DNA from: Streptoalloteichus hindustanus
GTDB taxonomy: Bacteria > Actinomycetota > Actinomycetes > Mycobacteriales > Pseudonocardiaceae
Length of the DNA stretch: 64,000 nt
Direction of reading: 5' to 3'
NCBI RefSeq assembly: GCF_900129375.1
Contig: NZ_FQVN01000001.1
Location: forward strand, 868,001 to 932,000
The notes beneath the pieces were generated by a model. The model did not search any database. It was not told where the DNA came from and saw only the letters and a list, made by a program, of their open reading frames with translations. Below are positions 21,824 to 30,869 of this stretch, piece by piece (the stretch's first letter is position 1; each line of letters starts with the position of its first letter). Both the position numbers and the translations under genes were made by a program.

Positions 21824-22897
21824 ATGTCGCGTAAGCCGGTGTTGGCGCTGGTCGGGGCGACCGGCGCGGTGGGTGGCGTCATGATCGACATCATGAACGC
21901 CCGCCAGGACTGGCCCTGGGGGGAGGTGCGACTGGTCGCCTCGCCGCGTTCCGCTGGCAAGAAGATGACAGTGCGCGGCGAGGAGCTGACAGTCCTCGCG
22001 TTGGCGCCCGAGGTGTTCGACGGCGTCGACATCGCGATGTTCGACGTGCCCGACGAGGTCTCCGCCCGGTGGGCCCCGATCGCGGCCGAGCGCGGCGCGG
22101 TCGCGGTGGACAACTCCGGGGCGTTCCGCATGGACCCGGACGTGCCGCTGGTCGTGCCGGAGGTGAACGCCGACCAGATCGCGAGCCGTCCCCGGGGCAT
22201 CATCGCGAACCCGAACTGCACGACGCTGTCCATGATGGCCGCGCTCGGCGCGCTGCACCACGAGTACGGGCTGCGCGAGCTGGTCGTGGCCTCCTACCAG
22301 GCGGTCTCCGGCGCCGGGCAGGTCGGCATCGACCGGCTGCACGCCGAGCTGGCCGCGGTGGCCGGCAAGCAGGTGGGCGCGCGGGCCGGCGACGTCCGGG
22401 AGGCGCTCGCCGCCGCCGGGCTGTCGCAGGAGGACTCGCCGTTCTCCGGGCCCGTGGTGCTGAACGTGGTGCCGTGGGCCGGCTCGCTCAAGGACGACGG
22501 CTGGTCCAGCGAGGAGCTGAAGGTCCGCAACGAGTCGCGGAAGATCCTCGGCATCCCGGACCTGAAGGTCTCGGCGACCTGCGTCCGGGTCCCCGTGGTC
22601 ACCACCCACGCGCTCGCGGTGCACGCGACCTTCGAGCGGCCGGTCACCGTGGCGGAGGCCCACAAGATCTTCGACGCGCAGCCGACCGTCGTGCTCGTCG
22701 ACGACGCGTCCGACGGCCGGTACCCGATGCCGGCGGACGTGGTCGGCGAGGACCCGACCTACGTCGGCCGCGTCCGCCAGGCGCTGGACTTCCCGAACAC
22801 GCTGGACTTCTTCGTGTGCGGGGACAACCTGCGCAAGGGCGCGGCCCTGAACACCTACGAGATCGCGGAGAAGCTGGCCGACGAGCTGGCCGGCTGA
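21824..22897 (+). CDS. asd: Aspartate-semialdehyde dehydrogenase
   Basis: A 357-residue NADPH-dependent dehydrogenase. GATGAVGGV (residues 11-19) is the nucleotide-binding loop, [21 protein letters not shown] the substrate/phosphate region, and Cys132 in NPNCTT the catalytic nucleophile. [19 protein letters not shown] and the C-terminal dimerisation region match the family. It converts aspartyl phosphate to the semialdehyde, the second step after LysC. ATG 21824 has GGGAAGG upstream and lies 6 bp beyond lysC, so the two form an operon. A strong terminator follows. Confidence 0.97.
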   Translation: MSRKPVLALVGATGAVGGVMIDIMNARQDWPWGEVRLVASPRSAGKKMTVRGEELTVLALAPEVFDGVDIAMFDVPDEVSARWAPIAAERGAVAVDNSGAFRMDPDVPLVVPEVNADQIASRPRGIIANPNCTTLSMMAALGALHHEYGLRELVVASYQAVSGAGQVGIDRLHAELAAVAGKQVGARAGDVREALAAAGLSQEDSPFSGPVVLNVVPWAGSLKDDGWSSEELKVRNESRKILGIPDLKVSATCVRVPVVTTHALAVHATFERPVTVAEAHKIFDAQPTVVLVDDASDGRYPMPADVVGEDPTYVGRVRQALDFPNTLDFFVCGDNLRKGAALNTYEIAEKLADELAG

Positions 22898-22916
22898 CCG
22901 GGCTCGACGACGGGAC

Positions 22917-22964
22917 GGGCGGGGCGGTCCGCGCGGCGAGACGCCGTGCCGGGCCGCCCCGCCC
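22917..22964. terminator. Terminator between asd and a convergent gene
   Basis: GGGCGGGGCGG (22917-22927) and CCGCCCCGCCC (22954-22964) form a perfect 11-bp stem, placed 20 bp beyond the asd stop and 17 bp before the end of the convergent DUF2993-like gene. Confidence 0.65.
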
Positions 22965-22980
22965 CCCTGTCGGCGGCCCT

Positions 22981-23565
22981 CTACCGGCCGCCCAGCTCGT
23001 CGGCCCGGAGCTCCACGGAGGTCTCCCGCTCGGTCGCCCGCAGGATCTGCGGCGTGGCGCCGCGGAAGCTCGGTGGCACGACCGCGACGACGGTCGCGAG
23101 GCCGCTGTCGGGGTCCTCGGGGCCGACGCGCACGACGTTCCCGTCCACCGAGGTCACGAGGCGCCACCGACGCCCGCCGTGCTCCACCGTGTCGTGCGCC
23201 TGCCCCGCGTCGGTCCTCGGCTCCCGCAGGTCGCTCCCCATGGGCGCGAGTCTGATGACGAGCAGCGCGGACCTGGCGTGCCCGGAGGACACGTCGAACT
23301 CGCTCAGAACCAGGTGACCGGGCCGGCCGTCGCTGGTGGTGACGGAGGTGTCGGCCTGGGTGACCACTCCGTCGAGGGCAGTGAGCAGGAGCGGGAAGCC
23401 CCGCACGGTGACCGGGGAGACGCTGGCGGCGGGCAGCAGGGCGCGCACCTGCCGGGACGCCTCCGCCCGGAGCTGGGACGTGCGGGCGGCCTCCCCGCCG
23501 ACCACACCGACCAGGAGGACCCCGACCAGCCCGACCACGAACGACGATCCCCGCACTTCGTCCAC
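22981..23565 (-). CDS. DUF2993 (LmeA)-like exported lipid-binding protein
   Basis: About 194 residues. The N-terminus has one long hydrophobic stretch (GSSFVVGLVGVLLVGVVGG), a membrane anchor or signal. The body includes VSPVTVRGFPLLLTALDGVVTQADTSVTT, which closely resembles the hallmark of the DUF2993/LmeA family of periplasmic phospholipid-binding proteins involved in mannan/lipoglycan maturation. The start is uncertain: GTG 23565 lies 3 bp after GGAGG, and GTG 23556 is also possible with longer spacing. The assignment rests on the GFP motif and layout; a different lipid-binding role is possible. Confidence 0.6.
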   Translation of the reverse strand: MDEVRGSSFVVGLVGVLLVGVVGGEAARTSQLRAEASRQVRALLPAASVSPVTVRGFPLLLTALDGVVTQADTSVTTSDGRPGHLVLSEFDVSSGHARSALLVIRLAPMGSDLREPRTDAGQAHDTVEHGGRRWRLVTSVDGNVVRVGPEDPDSGLATVVAVVPPSFRGATPQILRATERETSVELRADELGGR

Positions 23566-23723
23566 TCCCCTCCGTGTCGCCGCCGCCGACACCGCGCCTG
23601 GGAGCGCGTCCACCCGAGAATGGTCCGCCGCAGCGGCCCTGGCCTCGGTCATTGGGGCGGAACCCGGTCAACCGCTCGGCTGGTCTTCCCTCCGGCCGGC
23701 CCGGTTCTCGGTAGCGTGCGGCC

Positions 23724-25247
23724 ATGGCCGGTGCGCCCAACGGCGGGGAAGCGGTCGTGCTCGGCGTCGATCTCGGGACGACGGCGGCGAGGGTGGTCGC
23801 CACCACGCGAGACGCCCGGGTGCTCGCCAGAGCGGAGCGCGGGTACGCGCTGCGTGCCGAGCGGGTCGGCGAGGTGGTGCACGACCCCGAGCAGGTGCTG
23901 ATCGCCGGGCTGTCCGCGCTGCGGGACTGCGTCCGGCTGTGCGCGGACCTCGACCGTTCGGTCGTCGGGCTCGCGGTGACCGGCTCCCTGCACACGGTGG
24001 TTGGCCTGGACGACGCGCTGCGGCCGCTCACACCGTCGCTGAGCTGGGCTGACAGCCGGGCGTTCGAGCAGGCCGAGCGACTGCGCGGCGGGTCCCGGGG
24101 CCGGGCCCTGCACCAGGAGACCGGTACGCCGGTCCATCCGATGGCGCCCAGGGCGAAGCTCGCCTGGTACGCCGAGCGGGAGCCCGAGTTGGCTGGACAG
24201 GTGCGGGTCTGGTGCGGCCTCAAGGACCTCGCGGTGCTCCGGCTGACCGGACGGTTGGTCACCGACCACTCGACCGCCTCCTCCACCGGGCTGCTCGACA
24301 TCCGGAACCTGTCGTGGCACCCCGACGCGCTCGACGTGGCGGGGGTTCGCACCGACCAGCTGCCCGACCTGGTGGAGCCGACCGCTGTGCTGTCGCTGAG
24401 CACGCCCGCGGGGCGGGCTGCGGGACTGCCACCGGGACTGCCCGTGGTGGTTGGCGGCGGCAACGGCCCGATGACCAACGTCGGCGTGGGCGCGGTGTCG
24501 CCGGGGATGGCGTCACTCAGCCTTGGCGTGGGCGGCGCCTTCCGGGTGTTGTGTGACCGGCCGTGGGTGGGAGAGCGCTGCGAGGTGTTCTGCTACGCGG
24601 TCGTCGACGGGTTGTGGGTGGTCGGTGGTGCGACCAGCAACGGCGGCGTGGTCGGCGACTGGGCGGCCGAGATCTTCGGCGAGGAGGAGTTCGCGGACCT
24701 GCTCGACGAGGCCGCGCTGGTGCCGGGTGGGGCGAACGGGCTGCTGGCCCTGCCCTACCTCTTCGGTGAGCGCGCGCCCTGGTGGGACCCGGTGCCGCGG
24801 GGCACGGTGCTCGGGCTCCGCAGAGAGCACGGACGGGCCGAGCTGACCAGGGCGCTCGTGGAGGGCGCCGCGCAGCAGCTCGCGCTCGTGCGCGATGCCG
24901 TGCTCGCCAGCGGGCTGACCGTGGGCGTGGTGCGGGCCTCGGGGGAGCCGTTCCGCGGCCGGCTGTGGGTCGACGTGGTCTCCGCGGCGTTGGGCACGGC
25001 ACTGGAGATCAGCGAGGAACGCGACCCGGCGGCGCTGGGGGTGGCGCTCGTGGGGTGGCGGGCACTGGGGGAGATCGAATCCCTGAGGGCGGTGGCCGAC
25101 GAGCTCCGGCCGGATCGGACGGCGGAGCCCGACCCCGCCCTCGCCGGACGACTCGCGGCGGCCCGCCCGCTCGTGCGGCGTGCCTACGACGCTCTCCGGG
25201 AACTGTCGGTGGAGCTCGGCCGGCTGGCGGTCGAACAGCAGGCGTGA
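23724..25247 (+). CDS. FGGY-family carbohydrate kinase with altered catalytic residue
   Basis: A 507-residue sugar kinase closest in appearance to gluconokinases. The N-terminal phosphate loop GVDLGTTAARVV is intact (residues 14-25), followed by TGSLHTVVGLD and SWADSRAF. The second domain has GGATSNGGVVGDWAAEIFG and the LPYLFGERAPWWDP motif typical of gluconate/xylulose kinases. In the ATP/catalytic motif, normally GxxDG, the Asp that acts as general base is Asn247 (GGGNGPMTNVG; codon AAC at 24462-24464). Activity may therefore be reduced or altered. TAGCGT lies 6 bp before ATG 23724 with no Shine-Dalgarno, suggesting a leaderless mRNA. Confidence 0.85.
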   Translation: MAGAPNGGEAVVLGVDLGTTAARVVATTRDARVLARAERGYALRAERVGEVVHDPEQVLIAGLSALRDCVRLCADLDRSVVGLAVTGSLHTVVGLDDALRPLTPSLSWADSRAFEQAERLRGGSRGRALHQETGTPVHPMAPRAKLAWYAEREPELAGQVRVWCGLKDLAVLRLTGRLVTDHSTASSTGLLDIRNLSWHPDALDVAGVRTDQLPDLVEPTAVLSLSTPAGRAAGLPPGLPVVVGGGNGPMTNVGVGAVSPGMASLSLGVGGAFRVLCDRPWVGERCEVFCYAVVDGLWVVGGATSNGGVVGDWAAEIFGEEEFADLLDEAALVPGGANGLLALPYLFGERAPWWDPVPRGTVLGLRREHGRAELTRALVEGAAQQLALVRDAVLASGLTVGVVRASGEPFRGRLWVDVVSAALGTALEISEERDPAALGVALVGWRALGEIESLRAVADELRPDRTAEPDPALAGRLAAARPLVRRAYDALRELSVELGRLAVEQQA

Positions 25248-25388
25248 CCTGACCGACTACGACCTGAGAAAGTTCGGCGACAGCGGGTGTCGAGAGGCTG
25301 TCCTTTCCGTTCGGCGTGGGCATTGACCTCCTCGGCGGTCCCGGCGCACGATCGGCCGTGCGAGGGGGGCGACGTCAGGGAGGCAGCC

Positions 25389-25685
25389 ATGGCCTTCGTG
25401 CAACTCGTCGACTGCCACACCGACCGGCTCGACGAGATGAACGACCTGATGGACAAGTGGTTGGAGCGGACGCAGGGCAAGCGCACCGCCACCCACTCCG
25501 TCGTAGGGCAGGACCGCGCCGACCCCCACCACTTCGTGGAGATCGTGGAGTTTCCGTCCTACGACGACGCGTTGCGGAACTCGAACCTGCCGGAGACCCA
25601 CGAGATCTACCAGCAGATGGCCGCGCTCTGCGACGAACCGCCGCGGTTCGTGGACCTCGACGTGGTCCGGGACGAGCGGTGGTGA
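25389..25685 (+). CDS. Small conserved-looking protein, ferredoxin-like (ABM) fold possible
   Basis: A 98-residue soluble protein starting MAFVQLVDCHTDRLDEMNDLMDKW. The alternation of a beta-strand, a long amphipathic helix, HHFVEIVEFPSYDDALRNSNLPETHEIYQQM and a final strand resembles dimeric alpha-beta barrel (ABM-like) proteins, but no catalytic residue is identifiable, so no function is assigned. ATG 25389 has GGGAGG at 5-nt spacing, a strong ribosome site, and TTGACC at 25323-25328 could be a -35. It is a single-gene unit between the sugar kinase and a convergent MFS gene. Confidence 0.65.
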   Translation: MAFVQLVDCHTDRLDEMNDLMDKWLERTQGKRTATHSVVGQDRADPHHFVEIVEFPSYDDALRNSNLPETHEIYQQMAALCDEPPRFVDLDVVRDERW

Positions 25686-25719
25686 TCGGGAGGCTTTGAC
25701 CCCCACCGCTCGACTGTCC

Positions 25720-26943
25720 TCAGTAGACGGTTTGCTGGGCGGTGGTGGCTACTTCGCGCGGCACAGCGGGTGCGCCGCGGTCTCGGCCGAAGAACCACAC
25801 CAGTAGTCCGACGAGGCCGATCACCAGTCCGCCGACGCCTGCGGCGACGAATCCCCAACCGGGGTGCGGAGCCCGGTCAACGACGAACCCGACCAGCGGC
25901 GCGCCCATGGCGGAACCGATCGTGAGCGCGGAGCCGTGCAACCCCATGGCCTCACCCCGCGCCGACGGGGGCGCCAGGCGGCTCACGTGGTCACTGCTCG
26001 CGGCGAGGGTCGGCGCACAGGCCAGGCCCGCGGGAAGGAGCGCGAGCGCCAGCAGCCACCAGTGCTCGGCCATCCCGACCGGGACGGTCGCGACGCAGAG
26101 CACAGCGAGAAGCGCGGCCAACGGCAGCGGCCGGCGCACCGCGCCGTGCACGAAGCCGCCAAGCAGTGACCACAGGCACCACATCGCGATGACGAGGCCC
26201 GCCCAACTGACCTCGCCCCGGGGTTGCAGCAGGGCGACGATCGCCACGTCCGTTCCGGAGAGGACGACGGTCGCCCCGGTGCTCGCGCACAGAACCACGA
26301 TGAGCCGCGGAGTGAGCCAGCTTCGCCGGGAGACCACCTCGGGGGCGCCCGCGAGCTCCGCCGCGCTCCGCACCGGAGGGTTCAGCAGGTACAGCAGCAG
26401 GCCGGCGAGCAGCATCGCGCCCGCGATGGCGAGCATGGACAGGCGGCTGGAGATCTGCGTGCTCAGGAGCACGCCGAGGGCGGGGCCGACCGCGAACGAC
26501 AGCTCCACCGACATGGAGTCGAGCGAGTACGCGGCTCGGCGCTGCTCCTCCGGGACCATGGCCGCCAGCGACTGCCGCACGACCCCGAAGACCGGGAGGG
26601 CCAGGAGCCCGGCGAAGAGCCCCAGGACCAGGAGCGCGCCGTAGGGCAGCCACGGGGCGACCAGCCAGGTCACGCACTGGGCGGTCGTCGTGAGCGCCAG
26701 CACCGGGCGGACGCCGTAGCGGTCGGTGAGCCGGCCCATGAGCGGGTTGCCCAGGGCCGCCCCCACCGTGCTGGCCGCCGCCACCGCACCCGCCGCGCCG
26801 TAGCCGCGGTCGAGGGTCAGCGCGACGTGCATGGTCAGCGTGACGCCGACCGCGCTCACCGGGAGCCGGGCGAGGATCGCGACGAGCAGCAACGCCCGCA
26901 GGCCGGGCAGGGACAGTACCTCGCGGTAGCGCGCGACGATCAC
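25720..26943 (-). CDS. MFS transporter
   Basis: A 407-residue protein with about 12 membrane segments and the MFS A-like motif GNPLMGRLTDRYGVRPV in the loop after segment 2. It resembles drug or small-molecule exporters; the substrate is unknown. GTG 26943 was chosen because GAGG lies 8 bp upstream; GTG 26961 is a possible longer start without such a site. It is transcribed divergently from the Fur-family/catalase operon, sharing a 133-bp intergenic region, so it could respond to the same signal. Confidence 0.82.
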   Translation of the reverse strand: MIVARYREVLSLPGLRALLLVAILARLPVSAVGVTLTMHVALTLDRGYGAAGAVAAASTVGAALGNPLMGRLTDRYGVRPVLALTTTAQCVTWLVAPWLPYGALLVLGLFAGLLALPVFGVVRQSLAAMVPEEQRRAAYSLDSMSVELSFAVGPALGVLLSTQISSRLSMLAIAGAMLLAGLLLYLLNPPVRSAAELAGAPEVVSRRSWLTPRLIVVLCASTGATVVLSGTDVAIVALLQPRGEVSWAGLVIAMWCLWSLLGGFVHGAVRRPLPLAALLAVLCVATVPVGMAEHWWLLALALLPAGLACAPTLAASSDHVSRLAPPSARGEAMGLHGSALTIGSAMGAPLVGFVVDRAPHPGWGFVAAGVGGLVIGLVGLLVWFFGRDRGAPAVPREVATTAQQTVY

Positions 26944-27036
26944 CGGTTCATCCTCGGTCACACCACCAGCGGGTTTCGACCGAGTTCTCTGGTTACCCTC
27001 GGCCGACGGCAGTGACAGAAACTTACACGATCGTTT

Positions 27037-27058
27037 TCTTGACTTACTCCAGATTAGG
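27037..27058 (+). promoter_or_regulatory. Putative FurA/CatR operator with -35 element
   Basis: An A/T-rich block starting TCTTGACT and continuing TACTCCAGATTAGG lies 18 bp before the Fur-family start. It contains a TTGACT -35 hexamer. It closely resembles, from memory, the sequence in front of mycobacterial furA-katG where FurA autoregulates. Binding is inferred. Confidence 0.55.
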
Positions 27059-27076
27059 TGGTGAGCTGGTCTCGTC

Positions 27077-27577
27077 ATGGCCCCCACGACCTCCACACGC
27101 GACAACGCCGACCGCAGGCCCGACGCACGGCGTCAGCTGCGGGCGGCCGGACTGCGCGTGACCGCACCCCGGCTGGCCGTCCTGGACTGGCTGGCCGGGC
27201 ATCCGCACGCCACCGCAGACGAGGTGGCCACCGCCGTCCGGGAACGGCTCGGCACGGTGTCCACCCAGGCCGTCTACGACGTCCTGAATGCCTGCACCCG
27301 CGTCGGGCTGCTGCGGCGCATCGAGCCGGCCGGTCACCCGGCCCGGTTCGAGACCCGTGCCGGTGACAACCACCACCACCTGGTGTGCCGGCAGTGCGGA
27401 CGAACCGAGGACGTCGACTGCGTGGTCGGCGCCCGACCCTGCCTCGACCCGTCGGACACGGCGGGGTTCGAGGTGGAAGAGGCGGAGGTCCTGTTCTGGG
27501 GGCTGTGCCCCGACTGCCGGAGCACCGGTGCCGCACCGAGCTCCCACGCCCACCACGAGGAGGAGGGACGAGCGTGA
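27077..27577 (+). CDS. furA: Fur-family peroxide-responsive repressor (FurA/CatR type)
   Basis: A 166-residue regulator with an N-terminal winged helix ([28 protein letters not shown], then [22 protein letters not shown]) and a C-terminal metal domain with [17 protein letters not shown] and CPDC; the two CxxC pairs form the structural zinc site. FurA in mycobacteria and CatR in streptomycetes repress the adjacent catalase gene and are inactivated by peroxide oxidation. Here the gene overlaps a catalase start by 4 bp (GTGA), so the two are co-transcribed and probably autoregulated through the A/T-rich operator upstream. Confidence 0.92.
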   Translation: MAPTTSTRDNADRRPDARRQLRAAGLRVTAPRLAVLDWLAGHPHATADEVATAVRERLGTVSTQAVYDVLNACTRVGLLRRIEPAGHPARFETRAGDNHHHLVCRQCGRTEDVDCVVGARPCLDPSDTAGFEVEEAEVLFWGLCPDCRSTGAAPSSHAHHEEEGRA

Positions 27578-29019
27578 CCCCAGCGCCGTACACCACGACC
27601 AACGCGGGCATCCCGGTCGCCAGCGACGAGCACTCGCTCACCGTCGGCCCGAACGGGCCGATCCTGCTGCAGGACCACTACCTCATCGAGAAGATGGCGC
27701 AGTTCAACCGCGAGCGCGTGCCCGAGCGCGTGGTGCACGCCAAGGGCGGCGGTGCGTTCGGCTTCTTCGAGACGACCGAGGACGTCAGCCAGTACACCAA
27801 GGCCGCGCTGTTCCAGCCCGGCGTGCGGTCCGACGTCCTGCTGCGGTTCTCCACCGTGGCCGGTGAGCTGGGCTCGCCGGACACCTGGCGCGACCCGCGC
27901 GGGTTCGCGGTGAAGTTCTACACCTCCGAGGGCAACTACGACCTCGTCGGCAACAACACGCCGGTCTTCTTCCTCCGCGACCCGATCAAGTTCCAGGACT
28001 TCATCCGGTCCCAGAAGCGTCGTGCCGACAACGGCCGCCGCGACCACAACATGCAGTGGGACTTCTGGACCCTGTCGCCGGAGACGGCGCACCAGGTGAC
28101 GTGGCTCATGGGTGACCGGGGCATCCCCGCCACCTGGCGGCACATGGACGGCTTCGGCTCGCACACCTACCTGTGGGTCAACGCCTCCGGCGAGCGGTTC
28201 TGGGTCAAGTACCACTTCAAGACCGACCAGGGCATCAGGACGCTCACCGCGGACGAGGCCGCCCGGATCGCCGGGGAGGACGCCGACCACCACATCGCCG
28301 ACCTCTGGAACGCGATCGAGCGCGGCGAGCACCCGAGCTGGACGCTGCACGTGCAGGTGATGCCGTTCGAGGACGCCGCCACCTACCGGTTCAACCCGTT
28401 CGACCTGACCAAGGTGTGGCCGCACGCCGACTACCCCCTGATCAAGGTCGGCCGGCTGGTGCTCGACCGCAACCCCGCGAACTACTTCGCGGAGATCGAG
28501 CAGGCCGCGTTCGAGCCCTCGAACCTGGTTCCGGGCATCGGGCCCTCCCCGGACAAGATGCTGCTCGGCCGGCTGTTCTCCTATGCGGACGCCCACCGCT
28601 ACCGCATCGGCACGAACTACGCCCAGCTCCCGGTCAACCGACCGAAGTCCCCGGTGTACACGTACTCCAAGGACGGCGCGATGCGGTACGAGAACGTCGC
28701 CGACCCGGTGTACGCGCCGAACTCCTACGGTGGTCCGCACGCCGACACCCAGCGCTACGGCGACGTGGCGGGCTGGCACGCGAGCGGCGAGATGGTGCGC
28801 GCCGCCTACGAGAAGCACGCCGAGGACGACGACTTCGTCCAGGCCCGCGCCCTCGTCCGTGAGGTGATGGACGAGACCCAGCGCGAGCAGCTGGTCAAGA
28901 ACGTCGTCGGGCACCTGTCCAACGGCGTCTCGCAGCCGGTCCTGGAGCGGGCGTTCGAGTACTGGCGGAACATCGACAAGGAGGTCGGCGACCGGATCGC
29001 CGAGGCCTTCCAGCGCTGA
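27574..29019 (+). CDS. katA: Monofunctional haem catalase
   Basis: A 481-residue small-subunit catalase. The distal His lies in [16 protein letters not shown], the conserved Asn in [16 protein letters not shown], and the proximal Tyr haem ligand in [37 protein letters not shown] is the family's other hallmark. It decomposes hydrogen peroxide in the cytoplasm. GTG 27574 overlaps the regulator stop and has GAGGAGGGA upstream. Pairing with a Fur-type repressor resembles the Streptomyces catR-catA unit rather than furA-katG, because this is not a catalase-peroxidase. Confidence 0.97.
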   Translation: MTPAPYTTTNAGIPVASDEHSLTVGPNGPILLQDHYLIEKMAQFNRERVPERVVHAKGGGAFGFFETTEDVSQYTKAALFQPGVRSDVLLRFSTVAGELGSPDTWRDPRGFAVKFYTSEGNYDLVGNNTPVFFLRDPIKFQDFIRSQKRRADNGRRDHNMQWDFWTLSPETAHQVTWLMGDRGIPATWRHMDGFGSHTYLWVNASGERFWVKYHFKTDQGIRTLTADEAARIAGEDADHHIADLWNAIERGEHPSWTLHVQVMPFEDAATYRFNPFDLTKVWPHADYPLIKVGRLVLDRNPANYFAEIEQAAFEPSNLVPGIGPSPDKMLLGRLFSYADAHRYRIGTNYAQLPVNRPKSPVYTYSKDGAMRYENVADPVYAPNSYGGPHADTQRYGDVAGWHASGEMVRAAYEKHAEDDDFVQARALVREVMDETQREQLVKNVVGHLSNGVSQPVLERAFEYWRNIDKEVGDRIAEAFQR

Positions 29020-29122
29020 CCGCCCCGGTCGCTCGTCGCTCGCGGCGGCCGACGCGCTCCCACCACACCGCGCCCTCGGGGCTCGGGTCGTGAGGACACC
29101 GACGTCCTCGCGCCCCGGCCCC

Positions 29123-29160
29123 GGGGGCGTTCCCCGTTCCCGGGTTCAGGAAACGCCCCC
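29123..29160 (+). terminator. Terminator downstream of catalase
   Basis: GGGGGCGTT (29123-29131) pairs with AACGCCCCC (29152-29160), about 100 bp beyond the catalase stop. Confidence 0.5.
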
Positions 29161-29316
29161 GGACTCGCCCGCCACCACGGGCGACCGGTTGAGCCGTGGT
29201 CGTCGGTTGCTGTCGATCTACCCACCTCCTTTCCGCTGGGCGGCGACGGATGCCGCCTCGTCGCCGAGGGTGTCCCGACCGGTCGGGCAGGGGTTTCCGG
29301 GGGCGGCGACCGACGT

Positions 29317-29329
29317 GTCCACTGTGGAC
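29317..29329. repeat. GTCCAC-T-GTGGAC palindrome, intergenic copy
   Basis: Perfect 13-bp palindrome, extended to TGTCCACTGTGGACA at 29316-29330. One of several copies in the window. Confidence 0.6.
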
Positions 29330-29521
29330 AGCAGGGGAAGAACGTCCAACTCCGCGGCGCTGGAAAGGAAGTGCCTGCCCGGGCAGGGTGCGAATCCCTC
29401 GGCATGCGGTGGTCGGCTTCTGCGATGTCCGATACCGTCGACCGATCCGACTGGTGATTCCCCTGACTCCGGGCGCCTGACTCCATCCCCGGCGAACCCT
29501 GTGCCCGATGTTGCCAGAGAG

Positions 29522-29537
29522 TCGAACCCACGTTCGA
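29522..29537. promoter_or_regulatory. LexA (SOS) box 1
   Basis: TCGAAC-CCAC-GTTCGA is an exact match to the actinobacterial SOS box TCGAAC-N4-GTTCGA. No DNA-repair gene is adjacent. Confidence 0.7.
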
Positions 29538-29574
29538 CCTCTCGCCACCGAGTTCATACGGTCAGGCGATCTAG

Positions 29575-29590
29575 TCGAACGTATGTTCGA
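29575..29590. promoter_or_regulatory. LexA (SOS) box 2
   Basis: TCGAAC-GTAT-GTTCGA, again a perfect SOS box, 53 bp from box 1. TATGTT inside it could be a plus-strand -10, but no recognisable gene follows. Confidence 0.75.
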
Positions 29591-29747
29591 ACACTGCCCG
29601 GAGTGGGGTGCTGTTTCCGTGCGGCAGCCGAGGGCTGGGAAGGATCACGAACTGGCTCTGCGGACAGGCCCGGAACCGCGCGGGGGGTGGCGCCTGTCGC
29701 ACGGGCTTGACCTCTAGCCAGCTTGAACTCTTAGCGTGCGCTGGTGC

Positions 29748-30131
29748 TCAACCGCACTCAGCAGCGCCTCGCTGACACCAGGGGGTCGTGCCAGGAAACC
29801 GGAAACGGTTGTTGGCGACCCAGCGGTACGCGGCCTCCTGGAGCCGACGCATGCCGGGAAGGCGGTAGACGCGCAGCGGCAGCGATGTCCCCAACGCGGC
29901 CGACAACGCGTAGTTCACCGCTTCTGCCGCAGAGGCACGAGGCATCCCGTTCTCGTCGATCCACCACACAGAGGACGCCAGTTGCTCAGTGGTCAGCCCG
30001 TAGCGCTCCGCCGTCCCGGGTAGCTGGTACGCGACCGTCTCCACACGCCCGTGGCGGTCCAGGCGCTCCAACCAGTTCCGGCACCGTGTGCAGAACCCGC
30101 AGTGGCCGTCGAACAGCAGCTTTCCGTGCAT
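29748..30131 (-). CDS. DUF393 (DCC1-like) thiol-disulfide oxidoreductase family protein
   Basis: A 127-residue protein starting MHGKLLFDGHCGFCTRCRNWLERLD. The DGxCGFC motif near the N-terminus defines the DUF393/DCC family, named for its Asp-Cys-Cys pattern and predicted to have a thioredoxin-like fold. The middle (SSVWWIDENGMPRASAAEAVNYAL) and the C-terminal VANNRFRFPGTTPWCQ are also typical. Its redox substrate is unknown. ATG 30131 is preceded by GGAAG. It is divergent from the FMN reductase gene with only 36 bp between starts. Confidence 0.85.
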   Translation of the reverse strand: MHGKLLFDGHCGFCTRCRNWLERLDRHGRVETVAYQLPGTAERYGLTTEQLASSVWWIDENGMPRASAAEAVNYALSAALGTSLPLRVYRLPGMRRLQEAAYRWVANNRFRFPGTTPWCQRGAAECG

Positions 30132-30167
30132 CTTCCCAGCTTCCTCGGTGATGGAAGGATCCTCCAT

Positions 30168-30749
30168 ATGAGCTTGACCGTAGTGGGCATCGGCGGCTCG
30201 ATCCGCTCCGACTCGACGTCCGAGCGGGCCCTGCGGATCGCGCTGGCCGGGGCCGAGGAGGCCGGAGCGCGGACCTCTCTGATCACCGGCGGCGAGCTCG
30301 TGTTGCCGTTCTACGACCCCGCGGTGCCCGACCGGACCGAGGCGGCCAGGCACCTGGTGGAGACGCTGCGGGGCGCGGACGGCGTCGTGCTCGTCTCGCC
30401 CGGCTACCACGGAACGGTGTCCGGCCTGGTCAAGAACGCGCTCGACTACGTGGAGGACCTGCGGTCGGAGGACCGCCCGTACCTGGACGGCCGGGCGGTG
30501 GGCTGCGTCGCGACCGCGCAGGGCTGGCAGGCGGCGGTCACCACGCTCACCGCCTTGCGGTCGATCGTGCACGCCCTGCGCGGTTGGCCCACTCCGTTGG
30601 GGGTGGCCCTCAACTCCAACGAGGTGAAGATCGGGCCAGAGGGTGACGCCTCCGACGAGCAGGTAGTGCGCAACCTGCGCACTATTGGCCGTCAGGTGGT
30701 GGAGTTCGCGTTGGCCCAACGGGGTGAGAAGGCGCACAACGACGCATAA
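30168..30749 (+). CDS. NADPH-dependent FMN reductase family protein
   Basis: A 193-residue flavodoxin-like reductase. VGIGGSIRSDSTSERALRIAL is the FMN phosphate-binding loop, SPGYHGTVSGLVKNALDYVEDL the conserved isoalloxazine/dimer motif. Proteins of this family reduce FMN, quinones or chromate using NAD(P)H. ATG 30168 has GGAAGGA about 9 bp upstream. The context of a thiol-redox protein, Dps and catalase fits an oxidative-stress role, but this is inference. Confidence 0.9.
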   Translation: MSLTVVGIGGSIRSDSTSERALRIALAGAEEAGARTSLITGGELVLPFYDPAVPDRTEAARHLVETLRGADGVVLVSPGYHGTVSGLVKNALDYVEDLRSEDRPYLDGRAVGCVATAQGWQAAVTTLTALRSIVHALRGWPTPLGVALNSNEVKIGPEGDASDEQVVRNLRTIGRQVVEFALAQRGEKAHNDA

Positions 30750-30869
30750 CCGGAGGTAGCGGCCCCTCGACGCGGGTGGAAGGGCCGGCTCGGGCTGCGG
30801 GAACGCCGGGAGCGAGCCACGCTCGAACTGGACCTGTCGTGAGTCGCTACCGCCGAGGAGTGACACCGC

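Larger units (their letters stand above)
29161..29747. other. Gene-poor region with two LexA boxes
   Basis: About 590 bp between the catalase terminator and the end of the DUF393 gene. Frames open here lack homology-like segments and usual codon bias, and parts are less GC-rich than the flanks. It holds a perfect GTCCACTGTGGAC palindrome (29317-29329), two perfect LexA sites (29522-29537, 29575-29590) and, on the minus strand near 29236-29215, a strong AAAGGAGGTGG ribosome-site-like sequence with no convincing gene behind it. It could be the remains of a lost gene or an unrecognised RNA. Confidence 0.45.

Noticed and set aside
29386-29404. Cobalamin-riboswitch-like or tRNA T-arm-like segment (GGGTGCGAATCCCTC)
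   Set aside because: The GGTGCGAATCC core recalls a B12 riboswitch, but the flanking conserved segments (such as GCCACTG) and a B12-related gene are absent. As a T-arm it lacks the rest of a cloverleaf.
29508-29717. 69-residue plus-strand frame spanning both LexA boxes
   Set aside because: The boxes lie inside the frame, there is no ribosome site, and the protein sequence looks random.
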